Assembly: GCA_903944755.1 (NCBI GenBank)
Contig: CAJATB010000007.1
Span: forward strand, 1 to 38,517
Reading direction: 5' to 3'
Length of the DNA stretch: 38,517 nucleotides
Source of the DNA: an uncultured Bacteroidota bacterium
GTDB taxonomy: Bacteria > Bacteroidota > Bacteroidia > Chitinophagales > Chitinophagaceae
The notes under the pieces are model-generated. The model was not told where the DNA came from. It worked only from the letters and a program-made list of their open reading frames with translations, and ran no database searches. A program made the position numbers and the translations under genes. Positions 32,314 through 38,517 of the stretch are shown in pieces. Every line of letters starts with the position of its first letter. The stretch's first letter is position 1.

Positions 32314-34410
32314 TTACTTCGCTATTGCGAAAGGCTTGTCTAACAAATGTTCAAAAATAAATTTGCTCTTCAAGTCAACAAAATGTTTCCCTTTCGCACC
32401 GCCCCATCCATGCCTTCCGCCGGGGTATAACATAAACTCAACATCTTTACCATTGTCTTGCAATGCGCTCAATAATTGAACTGAATTTTGCATATGTACA
32501 TTGTCATCCATTGTTCCGTGTACTAATTGCAGTACCCCTTTGAAGTTTTTAATATGCGTCATTACATTTCCCGACTTATATCCTTCTGGATTTTCTTTTG
32601 GTGTGTCCATAAAGCGTTCGGTGTAGTGTGAATCATATAGTTCCCATGTAGTTACGCTTCCCCCAGCCATAGCGTGTGTAAATACTTCCGCGCCGTATGT
32701 TAGGGCGTAACAACTCAAATACCCGCCGTAACTAAATCCTGTTATAGCTATTTTTTTTGCATCCGCATTCCCATTCGCAATAAACCATTTAGCCATTGTC
32801 ATATAATCTTGCATTTCCCAATAACCTAAATTACGGTACATATAGTTTACGCCTTCTTTACCAAAATGCCCGCTAGCCCGATGGTCAAATGCTACTTGTA
32901 TTAGGCCTTCTTTTGCCCAATTTTCTTTTACACTAGGATTCACCCAAGTGTCCATAACAGTCCCCGCATTGGGGCCTCCATAAATACTAACAAGTAAAGG
33001 ATACTTTTTATTTGGATCCATGTTCTTTGGCCAAGTCACTAATGCAGGTAATTCATATAAGCCATCGGCACTTTTAATGCTAATTAATTCTGTTTTTGCA
33101 TAACTAGCATTATTAAAAGTTGAATCGACCGCAATACCTAACACTTCGGTTGTTTTAGTTTTACTATTTATAATACCAATTGCTGTAGGAGTTTTAACAT
33201 TACTATATACTGAAACAAAATGTTTAGCATCTGGCGCTAAGTAAATTTGCGCGTGGTTAAATTCACCAAAAGTTAAACGCTTTAAGTTCTTGCCATCAAA
33301 ACCTACTGCATAAAAATCGTTCCTTGCAGTACTTTCTATACCTCTTGCAGTGATATAAACTGTTTTTGCTTTTTCGTCAATTAACTTAATACCCGTTACA
33401 GTATACTTACCCGTTGTAATCGCATTTTGCAATTGCCCCTCCATATTATACAAATACAAATGATTCCATCCCGACTCATCGGACTGCGCTATGTACCCTT
33501 TATTATTTGCTAAAAAATTAAAGCGCCCGCTTGTTCTATCTTCTAAATCAATCCATGTTTTTTGAAATTCTTTGTATACTTCCTTTTTTGAACCCGTATT
33601 CATGTCTAGTTCATATACTTTCAAATTGTTTTGGCCACGATCCATCCAAGAAACCCACATAGTATTGTTGTTTGGGTTCCAAATAGGCCAACCAAAATAT
33701 TGATCGTCTTGGTCCTTAAAATCAGCCCATGTAATAGCACCTCCTGAAGGGACTGTCCAGCCAATTTTAACCGTAGGATTCTCGTCGCCTGCTTTAGGGT
33801 ACCTTGTCTCTTCCACAAAACCATGCTGCCCTTCACTATTGTAAATTGGGAACATGGGCACTTTGTTTTCATCAAAACGCATGAATGAAATATACTTACT
33901 ATCGGGGCTCCACCAAAAAGCACGGTACTGTGTGGAACGTCCAAAAATTTCTTCAAAATATACCCAACTTGCATAACCATTCAAAATACCTTTAGCAGTG
34001 TCATTTGTAATTGCTGTTTCCTTGTTATCCGCCAAGTTGAGTGTATATAAATTATTATTTTTTGTATACCCTACAAAATTACCATCAGGAGAAAGTGTGG
34101 GATTTTTTTCTTCTGCTACATCAAAAGTTAATTGAGTTTCTGTTCCGTTTTGCTTTAGAAACAAATTTGCATTTTTAACAATTACTTTTTTTGCTTCAGG
34201 TAAAGCAGCAGGTGCTGCTGAATATTGCTTGGTTGTAAGGTTATATAAATAATCCTTGGCAACAGTTTCTTTATTTAATTTTGTATTTACAATTAATTGG
34301 TTGTTGTCAATCCATCGTACAAAACGAGGTAACATACTTTGAGGCATTTGCGCATTTGCCAACAAAAAAGTACTTCCAAAAATTACAAAGAGGGCTAAGT
34401 GTTTTTTCAT
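32314..34410 (-). CDS. S9 family peptidase (DPP-IV-like) with signal peptide
   Basis: A 698-residue exported prolyl-oligopeptidase-type peptidase. The signal peptide is about residues 1-20 (LFVIFGSTFLLANA before QMPQ). The N-terminal beta-propeller (about 25-450) has repeats such as LSPDGNFVGYT and WWSPDSKYISFMRFDE, and NEGNIS-like WVYFEEIFGR, the segment of the DPP-IV substrate-binding Glu-Glu pair. The alpha/beta-hydrolase domain has Ser560 (GFSYGGY), an Asp pair at 635-636 (MDDNVH) and His667 (GRHGWGG). It probably removes N-terminal dipeptides with Pro or Ala at position 2, acting in the periplasm. It lies between leuS and ruvB, with gaps of about 20 bases. Confidence 0.93.
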   Translation of the reverse strand: MKKHLALFVIFGSTFLLANAQMPQSMLPRFVRWIDNNQLIVNTKLNKETVAKDYLYNLTTKQYSAAPAALPEAKKVIVKNANLFLKQNGTETQLTFDVAEEKNPTLSPDGNFVGYTKNNNLYTLNLADNKETAITNDTAKGILNGYASWVYFEEIFGRSTQYRAFWWSPDSKYISFMRFDENKVPMFPIYNSEGQHGFVEETRYPKAGDENPTVKIGWTVPSGGAITWADFKDQDDQYFGWPIWNPNNNTMWVSWMDRGQNNLKVYELDMNTGSKKEVYKEFQKTWIDLEDRTSGRFNFLANNKGYIAQSDESGWNHLYLYNMEGQLQNAITTGKYTVTGIKLIDEKAKTVYITARGIESTARNDFYAVGFDGKNLKRLTFGEFNHAQIYLAPDAKHFVSVYSNVKTPTAIGIINSKTKTTEVLGIAVDSTFNNASYAKTELISIKSADGLYELPALVTWPKNMDPNKKYPLLVSIYGGPNAGTVMDTWVNPSVKENWAKEGLIQVAFDHRASGHFGKEGVNYMYRNLGYWEMQDYMTMAKWFIANGNADAKKIAITGFSYGGYLSCYALTYGAEVFTHAMAGGSVTTWELYDSHYTERFMDTPKENPEGYKSGNVMTHIKNFKGVLQLVHGTMDDNVHMQNSVQLLSALQDNGKDVEFMLYPGGRHGWGGAKGKHFVDLKSKFIFEHLLDKPFAIAK

Positions 34411-34432
34411 AGAATTTTATTTCAAGCATTAA

Positions 34433-37183
34433 TTAAATAACAATATTGATCATTTTTCCCTTTACGAATATGAGTTTTTTTATTGGTTTATCCTCAACCC
34501 ATTTTTGCACTAAGGCATTCCCTAAAACGATTGCTTTTACTGCATCTTCCGAAGCGTCTAATGCAATCGAGATATTGGTTCTTACTTTACCATTAATACT
34601 TACCGGATATTCTTTAGCAGTTTCCAATACATACTTTGCTTCAAAAACTGGATACGCCGCGTCCACTATTAACCCCTCATTTTCCAATACCTGCCATAAT
34701 TCTTCTGCAAAATGGGGTGCATAAGGCGCTAATAAAACCAATACTTGAGAAAGGACACTTTTTTTATGGCATCCTAAATCATATAATTCATTAACGCAAA
34801 TCATAAAGGCACTCACTGCAGTATTAAAACTATGCCTCTCTGTATCTTCTTCAATTTTCTTAATGGCCTTGTGCAGCACTTTCAGTTCTTCATTAGTTGG
34901 CGCTTCGTCCACCCAAACCTTTCCCTTCATTTCATCAAAACATAAACGCCAGCATTTTTTTAAGAATCGGTGTACCCCTTCAATTCCCTTTGTATCCCAT
35001 GGTTTACTTTGTTCCACCGGACCCAAAAACATTTCATACATCCTAAAGGTGTCAGCCCCATACTTATTTACCAAGTCATCGGGGTTTACTGTATTGAACT
35101 TCGACTTGGACATTTTCTCCACTTCTACACCGCATATATATTTCCCGTCTTCTAATTCAAAATTTGCATTTGCATAGTCTGGTTTCCATTTTTTAAATGC
35201 AGCAGTATCTAATTCCACGCCATCTACCATATTCACATCCACATGTAATTGATCTACTTCTTGCTTGCCTACTAAACCAGCTGAGATAAAAGTATGTGTT
35301 CCTCTTTTACGGTAAACAAATCGAGAACTTCCTTGAATCATACCCTGATTCAACAATTTTTTAAATGGTTCATCAAACCCAATATGGCCTAAATCATATA
35401 ATACTTTCGTCCACATACGGCTATACAATAAATGTCCTACTGCATGTTCAGTACCTCCAATGTATAAGTCCACCTGTCCCCAATAATCACTTGCCTTTCT
35501 ACTACAAAATTCAACTTCGTTTTGGGGATCCATATAACGGATAAAATACCAACTACTACCCGCAAAACCTGGCATTGTATTGGTCTCGTAATTTTCTGAT
35601 TTCCATGTAGCTATATTGGCTAGCGGACCTTCCCCGTCTGGCCCTGGCCCATAGTTTTCAACAGTAGGTAATAGTAAAGGCAACTCGCTTTCTTTTAATG
35701 GATAAGCAATTCCATTTATCCATTTAATAGGAAATGGTTCCCCCCAATAACGCTGCCTACTAAATGCAGCATCTCGCATTCTATAATTTACTTTAGCCTG
35801 CCCAATACCCATTGCTACTAACTTATCATTCACAATTCCAATGGCTTCTTTTTGTACAATGCCATTTAAAAAATCACTATTAGATAGTTTTGCTTCTTTG
35901 GTAGGGTTTGCATCCACTCCATTAAAGGCGTCTCCAATAATATTGGTAATAGGAATATTGAAATGTTGTGCGAATTTAAAATCTCGGTCATCTCCACACG
36001 GCACTGCCATAATTGCACCAGTACCATAACCTGCTAGTACATATTCGGAAATCCAAATAGGCACTAATTTTTTATTGAAAGGATTGATTACATACGCACC
36101 TGTAAAACAACCTGTGATTTTCTTTTCAGCAATGCGCTCTCTTTCACTTCTACTTTTTACATAGGTAATATATTCCGCCACCGCTTGCTTATGGGTGTCG
36201 GGTGTAATTTGCTCAATTAGCGCATGTTCAGGAGCAACTACCATAAAATCAACACCAAAAACAGTGTCCGGCCTAGTGGTGTAAACCCTTAAGCTTGCAG
36301 GATAATTACTTACTTCAAAATCAATTTCGGCACCATAACTTTTGCCAATCCAATTACTTTGCATCTCCTTCATCGCATCACTAAACTCAATAGTTTCTAA
36401 ACCCGACAATAAACGATCAGCGTATTCAGTAATGCGTAAATACCATTGACGTAATTTTTTCTTTTCAACAGGATGCCCACCCCTTTCACTAAAACCATTA
36501 ATCACTTCATCGTTAGCTAATACTGTCCCCAATGCTTCACACCAATTCACTTCCCCAAATGCACAGAAAGCCAAACGATACTGCATTAAAATAGCTTGTT
36601 GGTCTTTTTCCGAATAGCTCATCCAATCTGCTGCAGTAAATTGCAATTTGCTATCCCCAGGACAAGCGTGTTGTATATTACCTTCATTTTCAAAAATAGC
36701 CACTAAGTGTTTTATGTCGACCGCTTTTTTTGAAGCCCTATCAAAATAACTATTAAATAATTGTAAGAAAATCCATTGTGTCCATTTGTAATAACTGGCA
36801 TCACAGGTTCTTACTTCTCTGTCCCAATCATAACAAAATCCAATATTATCTAACTGATTTCTAAAGTTCTGAATATTATCATTTGTGCATTTTGCAGGAT
36901 GCACGCCATGTTCAATTGCAAATTGCTCGGCAGGAAGCCCAAATGCATCATATCCCATTGGATGAAGCACATTAAACCCTTTCAACCTTTTGTACCTACT
37001 ATAAATATCAGATGCGATATACCCTAATGGGTGACCAACGTGCAATCCAGTGCCACTTGGGTAAGGAAACATATCCAACACATAGCACTTTGGCTTCGTA
37101 CTTTCGTTGCTCACTTTGTAAGACTTTCTTTCCTTCCAAATTGCTTGCCATTTTTGCTCGATGGCCCTAAATTGATACTCCAT
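34433..37183 (-). CDS. leuS: Leucyl-tRNA synthetase
   Basis: A class I synthetase of 916 residues. HIGH motif is HVGH at 48-51 (SGTGLHVGHPLGY), KMSKS at 690-694 (VEKMSKSKFN). The CP1 editing domain lies in the middle, with TTRPDTVFG and GTGAIMAVPCGDDRDF. An additional segment around 145-200 is normal in Bacteroidota LeuRS. The ATG at 37183 gives MEYQFRAIEQKW, the usual start. The transcript probably begins near 37280 at a TACATTTG box and runs through the S9 peptidase gene and ruvB. A tRNA-Leu gene occurs elsewhere in the window with no direct link. Confidence 0.97.
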   Translation of the reverse strand: MEYQFRAIEQKWQAIWKERKSYKVSNESTKPKCYVLDMFPYPSGTGLHVGHPLGYIASDIYSRYKRLKGFNVLHPMGYDAFGLPAEQFAIEHGVHPAKCTNDNIQNFRNQLDNIGFCYDWDREVRTCDASYYKWTQWIFLQLFNSYFDRASKKAVDIKHLVAIFENEGNIQHACPGDSKLQFTAADWMSYSEKDQQAILMQYRLAFCAFGEVNWCEALGTVLANDEVINGFSERGGHPVEKKKLRQWYLRITEYADRLLSGLETIEFSDAMKEMQSNWIGKSYGAEIDFEVSNYPASLRVYTTRPDTVFGVDFMVVAPEHALIEQITPDTHKQAVAEYITYVKSRSERERIAEKKITGCFTGAYVINPFNKKLVPIWISEYVLAGYGTGAIMAVPCGDDRDFKFAQHFNIPITNIIGDAFNGVDANPTKEAKLSNSDFLNGIVQKEAIGIVNDKLVAMGIGQAKVNYRMRDAAFSRQRYWGEPFPIKWINGIAYPLKESELPLLLPTVENYGPGPDGEGPLANIATWKSENYETNTMPGFAGSSWYFIRYMDPQNEVEFCSRKASDYWGQVDLYIGGTEHAVGHLLYSRMWTKVLYDLGHIGFDEPFKKLLNQGMIQGSSRFVYRKRGTHTFISAGLVGKQEVDQLHVDVNMVDGVELDTAAFKKWKPDYANANFELEDGKYICGVEVEKMSKSKFNTVNPDDLVNKYGADTFRMYEMFLGPVEQSKPWDTKGIEGVHRFLKKCWRLCFDEMKGKVWVDEAPTNEELKVLHKAIKKIEEDTERHSFNTAVSAFMICVNELYDLGCHKKSVLSQVLVLLAPYAPHFAEELWQVLENEGLIVDAAYPVFEAKYVLETAKEYPVSINGKVRTNISIALDASEDAVKAIVLGNALVQKWVEDKPIKKLIFVKGKMINIVI

Positions 37184-37285
37184 TGTAAATCATTTCTTTA
37201 TTTAAGGGGGAAGAAAAGGTGCATTTCCTTAATGAAAAGCTAAAAGAGGCTTCTCGGGGTAAAAAATGTCACATTTCAACCTGTG

Positions 37286-37293
37286 CAAATGTA
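37286..37293 (-). promoter_or_regulatory. -7 promoter box of the leuS operon
   Basis: TACATTTG on the minus strand, followed by CACAGG, matches TAnnTTTG. It leaves a leader of about 95 nt before leuS. It forms one half of a perfect 10-bp inverted repeat with the ftsX box. Confidence 0.6.
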
Positions 37294-37314
37294 AGCCATT
37301 AGCGTTCAAAACCC

Positions 37315-37322
37315 TACATTTG
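37315..37322 (+). promoter_or_regulatory. -7 promoter box of ftsX
   Basis: TACATTTG on the plus strand, followed by CAGAG, matches TAnnTTTG and ends 28 bases before the ftsX ATG. Its -33 region falls on the opposing leuS -7 box. Confidence 0.6.
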
Positions 37323-37350
37323 CAGAGTATACAACTAAAATTTTAACGGC

Positions 37351-38226
37351 ATGGCAGGTAACGGAACAGCATCTTTAAAACGCAGCAAACCAAACTACAT
37401 TTACAGTATCATTGGCGTGGCCATTGTACTGTTTATTATGGGTATTATGGGCTGGCTTTTCTTGAACCTCCATTCTATTGGGGATAATTTTAAAGAAGAT
37501 ATCCGAATTAGCGTTTATTTAAGAACTTCTGACAAAAATAGCATTGGTAAGATCCAACAATTTATAGCAGGGCAACCTTATACCAAAAATGTCGAATATG
37601 TAAATAAGGAAAAAGCAAAGACTATTTGGAATAAAGAAAATAATGAAGACTGGGCAAAAATATTGGACTTTAACCCTTTGCCGGAGAGTGTGGATTTTTT
37701 TGCAAAAGCCGACTACGTTACAACCGATAGTTTAGCAAACATTAGTAATGCAATTCAAACACAATTCAAGAACGAAGTTGCTGATATTCAATACCCTAAA
37801 AATTTGGTAACCAACTTGAATGAAAGAGCTACAAAACTTGGATTTATATTTTTAGTTTTATCTGTTATCCTGTGCCTGATTGTAATAATTAGTATTGATA
37901 ACACCATTCGTTTGGCCATGTTTAGCAATCGTTTTTTAATTAAGACAATGCAAATGGTAGGTGCGACAAGAAATTTTATCTCAAAACCGTTAATGGTGAG
38001 GGCTTTGATTAATGGATTAATAAGTGCACTTGTTTCAATATGTTTGCTAGTAGGATTAATACAATGGACAACTATGCAATTCCCTCAGCTCGCTTCCATT
38101 CAAACCTTTGGTAATACTATTTTGCTTTTTGGAGGACTTATTTTAATCGGAGTGGGTATATCCGTATTTAGTACCTACCGTAGTGTATTGAAATATTTAA
38201 AAATGAAACTAGACGAATTATACTAA
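37351..38226 (+). CDS. ftsX: Cell division protein FtsX
   Basis: FtsX is the membrane partner of the ATPase FtsE that regulates septal peptidoglycan hydrolases. The 291-residue sequence has a cytoplasmic N-terminus, first membrane helix at about 18-40 (YIYSIIGVAIVLFIMGIMGWLF), a periplasmic domain with ISVYLRTSDKN (about 52-62) to about 165, then three further membrane helices (about 170-190, 215-240, 255-275). QMVGATRNFI in the loop between helices 2 and 3 is a conserved signature. FtsE is not adjacent and must lie elsewhere. A DUF3098 gene follows 36 bases later, an arrangement common in Bacteroidota. Confidence 0.94.
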   Translation: MAGNGTASLKRSKPNYIYSIIGVAIVLFIMGIMGWLFLNLHSIGDNFKEDIRISVYLRTSDKNSIGKIQQFIAGQPYTKNVEYVNKEKAKTIWNKENNEDWAKILDFNPLPESVDFFAKADYVTTDSLANISNAIQTQFKNEVADIQYPKNLVTNLNERATKLGFIFLVLSVILCLIVIISIDNTIRLAMFSNRFLIKTMQMVGATRNFISKPLMVRALINGLISALVSICLLVGLIQWTTMQFPQLASIQTFGNTILLFGGLILIGVGISVFSTYRSVLKYLKMKLDELY

Positions 38227-38262
38227 TTCTATCCTTATATTTAATTTATAAAATCGCAGCAC

Positions 38263-38502
38263 ATGGCTCAGAAAAATAATAAAAAATCACTTGACTTTTT
38301 TGGAAAATCAAATTACACTTGGATGCTTGTAGGTGCAGCTTTAATACTAGTTGGCATGCTTTTAATGGCAGGCGGCAAGAGCGCTGACCCAAATGTATTT
38401 AATGCAGATGAAGTATATTCCTTCAGAAGAATTACCCTTGCACCCATTTTAATTATCGCTGGTTTTTGCGTAGAGGTATTTGCGATTTTCAAAAAACACT
38501 AG
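38263..38502 (+). CDS. DUF3098 membrane protein
   Basis: A 79-residue protein with two membrane helices (about 19-37 and 57-75) around a short extracytoplasmic loop. The pattern FGKSNYTWMLVGAALILVGMLLM and the second helix ILIIAGFCVEVFAIF match DUF3098, a small Bacteroidota family whose genes often follow ftsX. A role in division or envelope is guessed only from this neighbourhood. It ends 15 bases before the window edge. Confidence 0.88.
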   Translation: MAQKNNKKSLDFFGKSNYTWMLVGAALILVGMLLMAGGKSADPNVFNADEVYSFRRITLAPILIIAGFCVEVFAIFKKH

Positions 38503-38517
38503 GCAACTTACACCTCA

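Overview
The window is ordinary-looking chromosome from an AT-rich member of the Bacteroidota. The evidence is a large secreted protease ending in a type IX secretion (T9SS) sorting domain, a fused lpxC/fabZ gene, FtsX followed by a DUF3098 protein, TAnnTTTG-type -7 promoter boxes, few Shine-Dalgarno sequences and several TTG starts. Two tandem clpP genes and the overall gene content fit Chitinophagales/Chitinophagaceae best, but that placement is inferred without a database search.

Layout. 1-3035 (-): mfd, running off the left edge. 3065-3532 (-): small lipoprotein. 3684-8199 (+): secreted subtilisin-like protease and an FAD/NAD(P)H oxidoreductase, ending in an AT-rich hairpin, a partial repeat and a strong bidirectional terminator. 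8377-10687 (-): dtd, a MazG-like pyrophosphohydrolase and glycyl-tRNA synthetase. 10756-12733 (+): polysaccharide flippase and free-methionine-sulfoxide reductase. 12789-12870: tRNA-Leu(UAG) with terminator. 13012-17359 (+): proteostasis locus tig, clpP, second clpP, clpX, then a 50-residue protein. 17531-19538 (-): HhH protein, PhnP-like MBL hydrolase, 95-residue unknown. 19650-24850 (+): HD hydrolase, lpxD, lpxC/fabZ, lpxA (lipid A pathway) and an ABC ATPase. 24847-26485 (-): tsaE and alanine dehydrogenase. 26556-31177 (+): copper-type P-ATPase, RecQ-family helicase, orphan RprY-like response regulator. 31255-37183 (-): leuS, DPP-IV-like S9 peptidase, ruvB. 37351-38502 (+): ftsX and DUF3098 protein.

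Themes. Most genes are housekeeping: translation (glyQS, leuS, dtd, tsaE, tRNA-Leu), repair (mfd, recQ, ruvB), protein folding and turnover (tig, clpP x2, clpX), envelope (lpx operon, flippase, ftsX). I see no insertion sequence, prophage, CRISPR array or defence island, and no convincing novel multi-gene system. The best leads are small: a ClpP pair with one atypical charged N-terminus, a possible sigma-54 element before the Clp operon, promoter boxes that predict leaderless mRNAs and move several start codons, face-to-face leuS/ftsX promoters forming an inverted repeat, and an alanine dehydrogenase with an altered nucleotide-binding glycine motif.
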